Made by a program: the position numbers and the translations under genes. Shown piece after piece: positions 1 through 9,900 of a stretch of 64,000 bases of DNA (the first letter of the stretch is position 1; each line of letters starts with the position of its first letter). The stretch lies in assembly GCA_963814605.1 (NCBI GenBank), contig CAWFDD010000002.1, positions 1,054,001 through 1,118,000 of the forward strand. The letters are read 5' to 3'. The notes beneath the pieces were generated by a model that saw only the letters and a program-made list of their open reading frames with translations, did not search any database and was not told where the DNA came from. Origin of the DNA: Palsa-295 sp963814605 (GTDB taxonomy: Bacteria; Acidobacteriota; Terriglobia; Acidiferrales; UBA7541).

Positions 1-98
1 TCGGCGGCATGCGCGCGTCGATCTACAACGCCGTCACCCTGGAGGCTGTGCAGGCGCTGGTAGCGTTTATGCGCGAATTTGAGCGCAAAAACGGCTAA
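1..98 (+). CDS. serC: Phosphoserine aminotransferase, C-terminal end (partial)
   Basis: Only the last 31 codons are inside the window, read from base 3 to the TAA at 96-98. The peptide GGMRASIYNAVTLEAVQAL followed by FMREFERKNG matches the conserved end of SerC, where the GGxRASxYNA motif closes the PLP-enzyme fold. SerC transfers an amino group to 3-phosphohydroxypyruvate in serine synthesis and to a pyridoxine precursor. The identification rests on this short motif, which is distinctive for the family; the remainder of the gene lies to the left. Confidence 0.8.
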   Translation, partial: GGMRASIYNAVTLEAVQALVAFMREFERKNG

Positions 99-211
99 TT
101 GCCTGCCGTTCGAGGCGAATTCCGGCCTGCGAACAACAAGCCACATTGTTGTGGCTTAATTACAACACTCTCCTTGACTTCCCCTCAAACCGCCGCTATC
201 GTGTGGCTTTA

Positions 212-991
212 ATGCGTGCCGCCGTCTCAGACTCACCCGAGAAGCGCTCGGGGCCTAAGCCCCTAGGAAGTACTCTGCGCACGAGCGGGTTCGCAGATAC
301 CCGCGCGAATCCATCTCCGCGGGGGCCAGCGGGCGCTGGCCGACCGCCGCTTGACGAATATTTCAACGCGCTATTTACAGCATTCGGTCCTCAGCATTGG
401 TGGCCGGGGAAGACGCAATTTGAAGTGATCGTGGGCGCGATCTTGACCCAGAACACATCCTGGAAAAACGCCGAACGCGCCATTGCGAATTTGAGGAGCG
501 CCGAACTTATGACCCCTGCCGCGATTGAGGAGGTTTCCGTGCGGCGGCTCGAGCGAATGGTTCGGCCCTCCGGATGTTTCCGACAGAAGGCGCGAAAACT
601 AAAGGCAATCTGCGCGTTCCTGCGCACCGAATTTCACGGCTCGCTCAAACGAATGTTCGAGACTCCCACGATGGTGCTGCGCGAGAGGCTTCTCGACGTG
701 TTCGGCATCGGGCCGGAGACGGCCGATTCCATCCTGCTGTATGCGGGCGAACACCCGGTGTTCGTGGTGGACGCCTACACAAAGCGCATCCTCGTGCGCC
801 ACGGCTGGGTCAACGAGAAAGCGAAATACGACGGCATTCGCTGGATGTTCGAGCGCGAGTTTCCGGGCGACGTGAAGCTCTTCAACGAATTCCACGCTCT
901 GATCGTGAACGCAGGAAAGAACTTCTGCCGGACTCACGATCCGCTTTGCGGCGAATGCCCGTTGGGACGTTATCTCGAGGAGGGCCGCTAG
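212..991 (+). CDS. Endonuclease III-like HhH-GPD DNA glycosylase
   Basis: This is a base-excision-repair glycosylase-like protein related to endonuclease III (COG2231-like). The fold begins at LDEYFNALFTAFGPQHWWP; GAILTQNT is the usual Nth-family helix, LLDVFGIGPETADSILL is the helix-hairpin-helix, and FVVDAYTKRIL carries the catalytic Asp. The position of the Nth Schiff-base Lys in the hairpin is Glu, as expected for a monofunctional glycosylase. The iron-sulfur motif is C-x6-C-x2-C with Leu where the fourth Cys would be. The frame is open from an ATG at 146, but ATG 212 is preferred; even so about 45 residues precede the domain, and this stretch contains a GGGGC-CTAA-GCCCC palindrome. The stop is one base before ntrY, so they are probably co-transcribed. 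Confidence 0.8.
   Translation: MRAAVSDSPEKRSGPKPLGSTLRTSGFADTRANPSPRGPAGAGRPPLDEYFNALFTAFGPQHWWPGKTQFEVIVGAILTQNTSWKNAERAIANLRSAELMTPAAIEEVSVRRLERMVRPSGCFRQKARKLKAICAFLRTEFHGSLKRMFETPTMVLRERLLDVFGIGPETADSILLYAGEHPVFVVDAYTKRILVRHGWVNEKAKYDGIRWMFEREFPGDVKLFNEFHALIVNAGKNFCRTHDPLCGECPLGRYLEEGR
250..263. repeat. REP-like GGGGC/GCCCC palindrome
   Basis: GGGGC (250-254), CTAA, GCCCC (259-263) forms a perfect 5-bp inverted repeat inside the low-complexity N-terminal part of the endonuclease III-like ORF. A related A/T-cored palindrome array lies at 16553-16625. It resembles small dispersed intergenic palindromes and suggests that the true translation start of this gene could be poorly defined. Confidence 0.4.
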
Positions 992-992
992 G

Positions 993-3185
993 TTGAAGGC
1001 GCGACGCAGAAGCGATCTGTGGTTGACCATCGGCGCCATCGTCGTGGTGCTATTGGCCGCAGCCGTGTTTACGCTCGGGTCGCTGAATGTGCCGCTGCGG
1101 CCGCAGCAGGATAACGCCTTTGTCGTTTTCTTCGCGCTTTCCACGTTGATCGTCGCGGCGCTGCTGGTCTTCACGCTGATCCTGACGCGAAACCTGGTGC
1201 GGCTCTGGGCGGAGCGCCGCAGCGGCCAAATCGGATCGCGGTTCAAGGTGAAAATGGTTTTGGGCGCGATGGGCGTCTCGCTGCTGCCAATCGTGTTCCT
1301 GTTTTTCTTCAGCTATGCGCTCGTGAACAGGACTCTGAATGCCTGGTTCCCGCGTCCACTCGAAATCGCCAACGAGCAAAGCCAGGCGCTGCTCACCGAT
1401 TTCGAAGCCACGGAGTTCGAACGCCTCGACCGCCTCGCCGCCGCGGCCGTCGCTCACGGGACGCCGGATGAGGACTTCTTGGCTCGCAGCCAGGCCGTTG
1501 ACCTGTTGTGGGTTGTGGACGCGAGCGGCAGAGTAATCTCGAGCCGAAATTTCACCTCGGCGTCTGCTGGGAACGCCGCCACAATGGGCGGCCCTCCGGC
1601 CGCCGCGATGATTTCGCCTGAGGCCGTTCGCACCATCCGCAGCGGCGCGCAGGTTTGGAAGGCAAATGGCGAGCTGTACCTGGCGGGTAGCGCGCCCTTG
1701 AGGGATGGCACGCTCTACGTCGCGCGCCATTTGCCGAGCGATTTTTCCGAGCGATACGCAGCCATTGAAACTCAAACGGATACTTACCACAAGCAGAGGC
1801 AGGAACTTCGCGCATACAAGCGCGAAATATTGCTCGCGCTCATGTTGGTGACGCTGCTTCTGCTTTTTACCACGACCTGGGTCGCGCTGTTCCTCTCCAA
1901 ACAGGTGACCGTGCCCATTCAGGCGCTCGCCGAAGCGACGCGAGAAATTTCGCGCGGGAACTTCGACCATCAGATCGACGTGCAGGCGCAGGACGAACTC
2001 GGCACGCTGGTGCGATCCTTCAATCGCATGACCGAGCAGCTCGGCGAGGGCCGCCGCCAGATCAACGAGTTTACGCAGAGCCTGGAACAAGCCATCGAGG
2101 AGCGCGAACGCCGGCGAAAGCTGATGGAGGCTATTCTCGAAAATATTCCCACGGGTGTGGTGTCGCTCGACGCGAGCGGCGACATCGCACGCGTTAACAC
2201 GGCGGTCGTTACCATCCTTGGCGAGTCGGCGCGCGGCGCGCATACGCTGACTGACCTTGTGGGTGAGGAGGCCGCCCGGGCCATGCTTCATCTAATGCGG
2301 CGGTCGCTGCGCATGGGCGCAGCGTCGAGCGAGATTGAAATAGCCACGGGCGGCCGATTGGTGCGCACGGCGGTGACGGTCACATCGCTCGGACCGCGGC
2401 GATCGAATCCTGGTTTCATCGTCGTGATCGACGACTTGACCGATCTCCTGCAGGCACAAAAGGCGGCCGCGTGGCAGGAAGTCGCGCAGCGCATCGCGCA
2501 CGAAATCAAAAACCCGCTGACGCCCATTCAGCTTTCCGCACAACGCCTGCTGAAGTATCTGGACCGCGCCGCCGCGGCTAATCCTTACGCCCGCCGCACG
2601 GAATTCGAGAAGTTGTCGGCGGAGTGCGCGGGCCTGATCGAACGCGAAGTGCAGACGCTTGAATCTCTGGTCGATGAATTCTCGCAGTTCGCGCGGTTTC
2701 CTGCTGCGCGACTGGCGCCGGCAGACCTGAACTCGATCGTCGAAAGCGCTCTCGGCCTCTTCCGGGACCGGCTCGACGGGATTACCGTGTCAACCGATCT
2801 TGCGGGCTCGCTTCCCTCGGTGAAGGCGGACCCCGAGCTGATTCGCCAGGTCGTGGCGAACCTGATTGATAACGCCGCGGAATCCATGGAAGGCACGCCA
2901 ATCCGCCGGCTGCGCGTATCCACCCGCACGGAAAGCGACGGCGATGCGGTTGTCGTTGAGATCTCCGACAGCGGCCGCGGAATTTCGCCGGAGGACAAGG
3001 AAAAGCTCTTCCTCCCTCATTTTTCGACCAAGGCGCGCGGAACCGGTTTGGGTCTGGCGATCGCCAGCCGCATCATCGCCGAACACAATGGCACGATTCG
3101 CGTGGAAGACAACATACCCGCCGGCGCGCGGTTCTTGATTCGCTTCCCCGCTGCCGAAGTCGGAATTTCCACCCAGGCGAGCTAA
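993..3185 (+). CDS. ntrY: NtrY-like membrane sensor histidine kinase
   Basis: This 730-residue kinase begins with TTG one base after the previous stop. Three hydrophobic segments (about residues 9-29, 42-66, 87-108) precede a periplasmic region, and a fourth membrane helix (about 277-297) leads to a HAMP domain (298-350), a PAS domain (about 370-480), the dimerisation H-box with RIAHEIKNPLTPIQLS (phospho-acceptor His near 505), and an ATPase domain with NLIDNAAESM and GTGLGLAIASRI. This order and the H-box are typical of NtrY. It should autophosphorylate on His and pass phosphate to the NtrX-type regulator encoded 16 bases downstream. NtrYX systems respond to nitrogen, redox or envelope state; the signal here cannot be read from the sequence. 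Confidence 0.9.
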   Translation: MKARRRSDLWLTIGAIVVVLLAAAVFTLGSLNVPLRPQQDNAFVVFFALSTLIVAALLVFTLILTRNLVRLWAERRSGQIGSRFKVKMVLGAMGVSLLPIVFLFFFSYALVNRTLNAWFPRPLEIANEQSQALLTDFEATEFERLDRLAAAAVAHGTPDEDFLARSQAVDLLWVVDASGRVISSRNFTSASAGNAATMGGPPAAAMISPEAVRTIRSGAQVWKANGELYLAGSAPLRDGTLYVARHLPSDFSERYAAIETQTDTYHKQRQELRAYKREILLALMLVTLLLLFTTTWVALFLSKQVTVPIQALAEATREISRGNFDHQIDVQAQDELGTLVRSFNRMTEQLGEGRRQINEFTQSLEQAIEERERRRKLMEAILENIPTGVVSLDASGDIARVNTAVVTILGESARGAHTLTDLVGEEAARAMLHLMRRSLRMGAASSEIEIATGGRLVRTAVTVTSLGPRRSNPGFIVVIDDLTDLLQAQKAAAWQEVAQRIAHEIKNPLTPIQLSAQRLLKYLDRAAAANPYARRTEFEKLSAECAGLIEREVQTLESLVDEFSQFARFPAARLAPADLNSIVESALGLFRDRLDGITVSTDLAGSLPSVKADPELIRQVVANLIDNAAESMEGTPIRRLRVSTRTESDGDAVVVEISDSGRGISPEDKEKLFLPHFSTKARGTGLGLAIASRIIAEHNGTIRVEDNIPAGARFLIRFPAAEVGISTQAS

Positions 3186-3201
3186 GGACCCCGACGCACT
3201 C

Positions 3202-4557
3202 ATGCCCAGCATATTGATCGTTGACGACGAGAGCGGCATCCGCGAATCGTTGGGTGCGCTGCTGCGCGACGAGAGCTATGAAGTCGAGGCGGTGGCATCG
3301 GGCGAGGAATGCCTGGAGCGCATCGAGCGGCAGACATTCGACCTGATTCTCCTCGATATTTGGCTGCCGAAAATGGACGGCCTCGAAACGCTCGAACGCA
3401 TTCAATCGCTCGACGGCGCTCCTATTGTGGTCATGATTTCGGGGCATGGAAATATCGAGGCCGCGGTGCGCTCCACCAAGCTCGGAGCGTTCGATTTCGT
3501 CGAGAAGCCGCTTTCCCTGGAAAAAATCGTGGTGGTGGTGCGAAACGCGCTCGAATACGTGCGTCTGGAAGATGAGAATCGCCGACTGCGCGCGGAGCTC
3601 GAGGGGCGGCACCAGATCCTGGGTGCCAGCGTCCCAATGAAAGCGCTGCGCCAGCAGATCGCGCTGACTGCGCCAACCACCGGACGCGTGTTGATTTACG
3701 GCGAAAGCGGGACCGGTAAAGAACTTGTAGCTCGCGCGCTTCATGCCAGCAGCCAACGCAACGAGAAGCCGTTTGTGGAGGTCAACTGCGCGGCGATTCC
3801 CGAAGAGCTGATCGAATCGGAAATGTTCGGCCATCGCAAGGGCAGCTTCACGGGCGCGAGCGAAGACAAAGTCGGAAAATTTCAGAAGGCAGACGGCGGC
3901 ACGCTGTTCCTGGACGAAGTCGGGGACATGAGCCTGAAAACACAATCCAAAGTTCTGCGCGTGCTCGAGGAGCAACGCGTTGAGCCGCTCGGATCGAACC
4001 TGCCGGTGACGGTGGACGTCCGCGTGATTGCCGCGACGAACAAGAAACTGGAAGAAGAGATCGGCCGCAACGCGTTTCGCGAAGATCTCTTCTATCGGCT
4101 CAACGTGATTCCCTTCTACGTCCCTGCGCTGCGCGAACGAACCGAGGACATTCCCATTCTCGCGGCTCATTTCCTGATGGAATATTGCGAGGCTTACGGC
4201 AAGAAGCCGAAGGAGTTTACGCCGGCCGCGATGGATGTTCTTTTGATGTATCCGTGGCCCGGAAATGTGCGTGAATTGCGGAACCTGGTGGAGCGCCTGG
4301 TGATTATTTGCCCGTCGCCGCGCATCGAGCCGCATCACCTGCCGCCCGAGCTCTTTCGCGGCGCGTCAAAAAGCCCGCAGAGACCCTATGAAAGCCTGCA
4401 CGAGGCGCGCTCCGCCTACGAGCGCGAGTTCGTGCTGCGCAAACTCGAAGAGAACCGCTGGAATATGACCAAGGCCGCCCTCGCGCTCGGCCTCGAGCGC
4501 AGCCACCTCTACCGCAAGATGCGTTCCCTCGGGATAGCCCCATCAAAAGCGTCGTAG
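3202..4557 (+). CDS. ntrX: NtrX-type sigma-54 dependent response regulator
   Basis: The 451-residue protein has a receiver domain (phospho-acceptor Asp52 in LILLDIWLPKMDG), a AAA+ sigma-54 activation domain with Walker A GESGTGKE, the sigma-54 contact loop GSFTGA (GAFTGA class) and GTLFLDEVGD Walker B, and a Fis-type helix-turn-helix at the end (MTKAALALGLERSHLYRKMRSLG). It would activate sigma-54 promoters when phosphorylated by the adjacent kinase. The ATG at 3202 lies 16 bases after the kinase stop, consistent with one operon. Confidence 0.92.
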   Translation: MPSILIVDDESGIRESLGALLRDESYEVEAVASGEECLERIERQTFDLILLDIWLPKMDGLETLERIQSLDGAPIVVMISGHGNIEAAVRSTKLGAFDFVEKPLSLEKIVVVVRNALEYVRLEDENRRLRAELEGRHQILGASVPMKALRQQIALTAPTTGRVLIYGESGTGKELVARALHASSQRNEKPFVEVNCAAIPEELIESEMFGHRKGSFTGASEDKVGKFQKADGGTLFLDEVGDMSLKTQSKVLRVLEEQRVEPLGSNLPVTVDVRVIAATNKKLEEEIGRNAFREDLFYRLNVIPFYVPALRERTEDIPILAAHFLMEYCEAYGKKPKEFTPAAMDVLLMYPWPGNVRELRNLVERLVIICPSPRIEPHHLPPELFRGASKSPQRPYESLHEARSAYEREFVLRKLEENRWNMTKAALALGLERSHLYRKMRSLGIAPSKAS

Positions 4558-4586
4558 CGTCGCCATGGAGAGCTTGGCCGGCCTTC

Positions 4587-5495
4587 TTACTCCCCTGCGA
4601 GTTGCTCAAGTTGGCGGTGCCAATCAAGCTGGCGCACCAGCACAGAATTCTGCCGCCAGTTGGGCTGCACCTTGACGAATAGCTCCAGAAAAATGTGCGT
4701 ACCGAGAATGGACTCGATTTCCCTGCGCGCCTGCGTGCCGATTTTCTTCATCGTCTCGCCGCGCTTGCCGATCAGAATTCCCTTCTGGCCTTCGCGTTCC
4801 ACATAGAGTGTCGCGCGAATTTTGACCAGCTCTTTTTTCTCCTCGAAGCTGTCCACCAGCACGGCGATAGCGTGCGGCACTTCTTCGCGCGTCGCCACGA
4901 TGGCCTTTTCGCGGATTAATTCGGCGGCCAGGAATCGTTCCGGCTGGTCGGTGAATTGGTCCGGCGGAAAATACGGCGGCGAGTCCGGTAGCCGCGCGAG
5001 CCAGCTATCCACGAGCGCCGGACAGCCTTCCCCGGTCAGCGCGGAAATGGGAAAGACCTCCGCGAAGTCGTACAGCGCGGCATAGCGCTCGATCAACGGA
5101 AGCAGGATCTGCTTGCGGACGCGATCCACTTTGTTAAGTAGAAGAAACGTCGGCCCGTGAAACCGGCGCACCCATTCGAGCGAGAATTCGTCACCTGCAC
5201 CGAAATCCACTGAGGCGTCCACAATCAGCGAGAGCACATCCACGCCTTCGAGCGCATGCTGCGCTTCGTCCATCATCTGCCGGCTGAGCACATTCTGAGG
5301 CTGATGAATGCCCGGCGTGTCAATCAGAACGATCTGGGCGTCGTCGCGGTTGACGATTCCCTGGATGCGGTTTCGCGTGGTCTGCGGACGCGGCGAGACG
5401 ATTGCAACCTTGCGGCCGACGAGCGTATTCACCAGCGTCGATTTGCCCGCGTTCGGCCGACCCACAATGGCGACAAATCCAGATCGGAAGGACAT
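4587..5495 (-). CDS. era: GTPase Era
   Basis: Era binds the 3' end of 16S rRNA and helps late 30S assembly. The 302-residue protein has G1 GRPNAGKST (residues 11-19), G3 DTPGIHQ, G4 NKVD, and a C-terminal KH RNA-binding domain with GKRGETMKKIGTQARREIE. Its length matches the family. It converges with ntrX, with only 29 bases between the two stops. The gene to its right on the same strand (the C25 fragment) ends 58 bases upstream of the era start. Confidence 0.95.
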   Translation of the reverse strand: MSFRSGFVAIVGRPNAGKSTLVNTLVGRKVAIVSPRPQTTRNRIQGIVNRDDAQIVLIDTPGIHQPQNVLSRQMMDEAQHALEGVDVLSLIVDASVDFGAGDEFSLEWVRRFHGPTFLLLNKVDRVRKQILLPLIERYAALYDFAEVFPISALTGEGCPALVDSWLARLPDSPPYFPPDQFTDQPERFLAAELIREKAIVATREEVPHAIAVLVDSFEEKKELVKIRATLYVEREGQKGILIGKRGETMKKIGTQARREIESILGTHIFLELFVKVQPNWRQNSVLVRQLDWHRQLEQLAGE

Positions 5496-5553
5496 TGCAG
5501 CACGAATTGTACGCTAGCTGGGTCCTTGCAACGCGCGGCGCGGGAAATTTATT

Positions 5554-6933
5554 CTAGTGTGGCCGCTTGCCTGAAGGACCAAAACCCGGGGCAGTAGAAG
5601 TCGAGAACTGCAGTTTCATCAACGGGTCGCCAAAAAGATTCCAGGTGCGGCGCACATCCGCGTCCACGATTCCAGTCTTGGCACTCAGAATTGCTTTGCC
5701 GATTGGCAGCGTGGGGTCGGATTTCCATTGCGCCAGTAGCGCCTGGTTCATCGTCCACTGCGGCGCGGCGTCCGTGAATCCCGACGAGGCCCACACAGCC
5801 ACCGCTCCTCCGTTCGGCGCGATCATCAGCGACGTGGAGAGGCTCGTATCGTACACATCCTGGAAGAATCCGTTGAGGCAATCCATCAGCAGGTAGACGG
5901 GCAAACGATCGCCGTTGGAAAGCGTCGCGGCCGTGGAATCGTCGAAGAGATCCTCGAACGACCACTGCTCTTCCGATCCGTGGCCGAGATAAGTGACCAG
6001 CAGTGAGCCGTTGTTGAGCGCTCCAAGAATCTGCGGAGTGACCACCGCGGGGTCCTGCCCATCGGCCAGAATTTTCGTGACCGTCAGCGATGGCGGCAAA
6101 TCTGCTGTCGCCACATTCGCCGCCGTCGTAAAATTCGCGCCTACATTCTGGTCGGCGACCACCAGCGCCTGTTCGTTCCAGCTTCCGGCAGAGGTCCCGC
6201 GCTCGTACCCCACGATCTTGGACACGACCAGAGCTGCCTCATCCGGCGTGTCGACAGGCAGACGCCCGGTAGGTATCGTCGCGAAGCCCGTCTGCTTGAA
6301 ATCGCTGAACCAATCGTCGGAAGCGGTCTTGAACGCAGCCGTTTCGATCAGCCGCGTCGGCACAAAATCCGTGTCGCCAAAACCCAGATAGTTTCGCGGA
6401 TCGAACGACGCTCCGCCAACCAGCAGCACCGCCTGCGGATGATTGCGCCAGGTCGTCGCCGCCAGCTGCAGATAATTCTGCAGCGCATACGGGCTCCGCT
6501 CGCCGTAATTGAACGCGTCGAATAGCTCATCGGTCGTCACCAAATTGACTGAATCTCCGTGCGTCTCGTGGAGTTTCACCAATGGAGCAACGCTCGCGAC
6601 GAACTCCGGATTCGAAATCACCACCAAGTCCGCGCCCGGCTGCGGCCGCTCCAATGAGTTTGGCGCATGGAACGCAAGTCCCGCCGGAGCGGAAATCTGA
6701 TCGTCGGAGAACGCCAGCAGCGTATGCGACGCGCCTCGCGATCCCGGAATTGTGAGCGTAATTCCGAAGGTGGATCCGGCAGACGCCACGGAGCCCGTTA
6801 ACTGGGAGATCGCCAACGGATTGGTGATGTCGAATACCTGAATCTGCCCATTGCTGAATCCATTGATGCGCACGGTATCGCCCGAAGACGCGGTCGCGCT
6901 CAGCCAGTTCGAGTCGGCCGTGTACGTATGCGC
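5554..6933 (-). CDS. Gingipain-like C25 peptidase domain (downstream part of frameshifted giant gene)
   Basis: This is the C-terminal continuation of the giant protein in a different reading frame. Read through the shift, the sequence restores the usual junction LNYRHTYTADSNWL. The frame then carries a C25 caspase-like fold: PGADLVVISNPEF, LVKLHETHGDSVNLV, the probable catalytic His in LVTYLGHGSEEQW and the probable catalytic Cys in VYLLMDCLNGFF, ending at GDPLMKLQFS. No start codon makes sense at the junction (first ATG 6873), so in this assembly the domain is detached from its signal sequence. The break near 6929-6934 looks like one extra base. C25 peptidases are secreted cysteine proteases often found with adhesive repeats. 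Confidence 0.8.
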   Translation of the reverse strand, partial: AHTYTADSNWLSATASSGDTVRINGFSNGQIQVFDITNPLAISQLTGSVASAGSTFGITLTIPGSRGASHTLLAFSDDQISAPAGLAFHAPNSLERPQPGADLVVISNPEFVASVAPLVKLHETHGDSVNLVTTDELFDAFNYGERSPYALQNYLQLAATTWRNHPQAVLLVGGASFDPRNYLGFGDTDFVPTRLIETAAFKTASDDWFSDFKQTGFATIPTGRLPVDTPDEAALVVSKIVGYERGTSAGSWNEQALVVADQNVGANFTTAANVATADLPPSLTVTKILADGQDPAVVTPQILGALNNGSLLVTYLGHGSEEQWSFEDLFDDSTAATLSNGDRLPVYLLMDCLNGFFQDVYDTSLSTSLMIAPNGGAVAVWASSGFTDAAPQWTMNQALLAQWKSDPTLPIGKAILSAKTGIVDADVRRTWNLFGDPLMKLQFSTSTAPGFGPSGKRPH

Positions 6934-9900
6934 GATAATTCAGCGTGATCGACTGAACCAGGCTGACGTCGTTGTCTCCGGCGAGGGCCGTGAGCGTTAC
7001 CGTATTCGCTCCATTTTGCAGCAGGCTGCTACTCACCGTGAATGTGTTCGTTACGTTGGCCTGATTCGCGAAATCCATCTCTCCGACCGGCACGCCGTTG
7101 AACGCGACCGAAACCGCGTGGGGTTGCTGGTCGGTTACGCCTTGCAGCGTTACGGCTATGGTGACCGGCAGGCTCGACGTCGGATCAATATTGGCCGCGG
7201 TAATCGATTGGTCCACAGGCTCCGAGGTCACGATGGCGCCGAAGAAATTGTCGTTGTTCTCGCCATTGAGCAGAGCGGCGAAATAGATCGTGCGCTGTTC
7301 GGACAACACGGTGAAAGGGAAACTCGGCGCGCTCGGCGCTCCGCTTCCCGGCGCCGCCACCGACGGAATCCGAATCCCCGGGCGAGAACCGCGCACCAGC
7401 CAATACACGCGCGTGCCGGAGAACGGCGTGTCAATTCCGGTGCCGTAGAATTCGATGCTGTCGTTCGGGCCGAGTGGACCAGTCTGCCGGCCGAGAATGA
7501 GCATGGGCTGCTCGATACCTTCGGCATAGAGCTGCAACGTGCGAGCATCCGCACCGGACGGTAACCCCGCGGCCACCAGTTGACTGCGCGAGACCTGATA
7601 CCAACCCTCGCTGGTCACCGATATTTTGACCGCTGGCTCGCCGTTAAACGACACCGGCGACACACCTGCCGCCACCTCGGGAATCAACGGCCGCGGCGTG
7701 GTGAGCGCCCTTGTGGGTTGCTCCGGCAGTGGCATGCTGGATGACGCCAGCGCTTGATTCATCTGATTCAGTAAACGCGCTTGCGCGACCGGTTCTGAAT
7801 TCGGCGCCACGGACTCTACATAGATGGGCCCGTGCATGGTGCGTGTGCCGTTAACGTCCAGATCTTCGAGCCAATACGCGGACTGCGATCCGCCTTGCAC
7901 GTCAACCCATTGATAGGTTTTGGCGCGGTGCTGCGGCAATCCCCCGCGCATATACAGCGCCGAGCCCGCGATCGCCGATGGGTCGATCCTTTGGCGCCCC
8001 TGCGCGCCTTCGCGGTACAAGTGGAAACCGAGATTTCGCGACTCTTCGCGCGTATGCCATTCCAATAACACTCCGCCGCCCGGGCGCAGCTGCGCCTGGA
8101 ACGACGTCAGCTCCACTGCCGTGGGCGATTGAATCGTTGAAAGAGCGGTCGAAGAGTTGTTCGATAGATTCGGATCGGCCGTGGTCGAACAGACCAGCGG
8201 GTTGACGGAAGCGGGCGTACACGCCGTCGCAGTGTTGGACGTCAACGAACCCGACCCGGTGAGCGTCGCGGCGGTCACATTGATAGTGATGATGACCAGT
8301 CCACCTACGCTGATCGATCCCAGGCTGCAGGTCACGGTCGTTGTCGAAGCGGTGTACATGCAGGTTCCCTGAGACGTCTGAATCGTTCCCGGAACGAACG
8401 TCACTGAGCTCGGCAACGGGTCCGAAACCATCACGTTCGTTGCCACCGCCGGGCCGTTATTCGTGACCTGCAGGGTGTAGGTCAGGTTGGTATTCTCATC
8501 CACCGGCTCGGGCGTCGCAGTCTTAATGATTGCCACGTCGGCCTGCGTCGGTGAAGAGACCGTAGTCGTCCACGTCGCCGAGTTATTGGCGGTATTCGGG
8601 TCCGTCGTGGTCGCGGAGGACGAGGAAACGGTTACCGAATTCGTGATGGTGTTCGGCGTGGGCGGAGCGGGAGCCGTGAAAGGCGTGACGTTCAGTACCA
8701 GCGTGAAGGTCGCCGTCGAAGGAGCTGCGACCGACGGATTGGTGCACTGCTCCTCTGTTCCACCGGCGATTGTCGTGCAAGTCCAGCCGCTCACCGTGCT
8801 GATCGAGACGAATGTGGTATGCGCCGGGAAGGTGTCCAGCATCGTCACCGTGGCCGCGGCGCCCGGGCCGTTGTTCGTGACCGTCAGGGTATAGGTGATG
8901 TTGTTGCCGCCCACTACAGTGCTTGGCGTGCCAGTCTTTGTTACCGCCAGGTCGGCTTGGCTCGAAGAGGAGGCCACTACAGTCGTTACGGTCGCATAGT
9001 TATTGCTGGGATTGGGATCGGTCGTTGATGATGACACGGTTGCGGTGTCGGTAATCAACGTTCCACCGGTCACCGTGACGACGACTGTGAAGGTCGTGGA
9101 TGCTCCGGCGGCTAACGGTGCACCCGAAGGCAAATTCGTATACGCGCATGAAATTGTTCCCGGCGTACAAGTCCAACCGGAGGTTCCCGAGGTTGGGGCC
9201 GCGGAAAAGAAAGTGGTATTGGCCGGCAACGTCTCTGTGAACATCGCGTTGCTCGCCGCGCCCGGTCCATTGTTCGTCACTACCACGGTGTATGTAATTT
9301 TGCCGCCTACAACTACTGGATTGGGCGTGCCGGAGTTAGTGACCGACAGGTTTGCTGTACCCGCGGCGCCCACAATTGTCAGCACGGTCGCCGAATTGTT
9401 CGCCAGGTTTGGATCATTCGTGCCCGAGGTTGCGGAAACGGTATCCGTGATTTGCGTGCCCGTCGCCGCCGTACCGCTCACCGTCACCACGACCGTGAAG
9501 GTCGCCGCTCCCGCCGCGCCCGACACGACATCCGGGTTCGTGCACGTGATCACGCCAGCGGTTGGCGCCGCGGGGCAGGTCCAACTGGCAGCGCCAGCTC
9601 CTGAAACCGCGATGGACACGAACGCCGTGTTCGCGGGAACCGCCTCGACCAGCGAAGCATTGAGGGCATCCTGCGGGCCGTTGTTCGTCACCGTCTGTAT
9701 GTAGGTAATGTTGCCGGCTGGAGTCACAGGGTTCGGCGTGCCTGAATTCGTGACTGCAAGATCCGCTCCCGCGCAATACGCCCCGGATTGCGTCCCGGGC
9801 GTCTCAGTGATTGACAGACCCGACGAAAACACCCCGGGTTGTCCCGGGGTCGCCCCGTATGCATCGTTTGCCAGTGTTGACCAGCCGGGGATTCCGCCGC

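Noticed and set aside
3073..4338. 421-residue ORF antisense to ntrX
   Set aside because: Covers strongly conserved ntrX codons; no domain.
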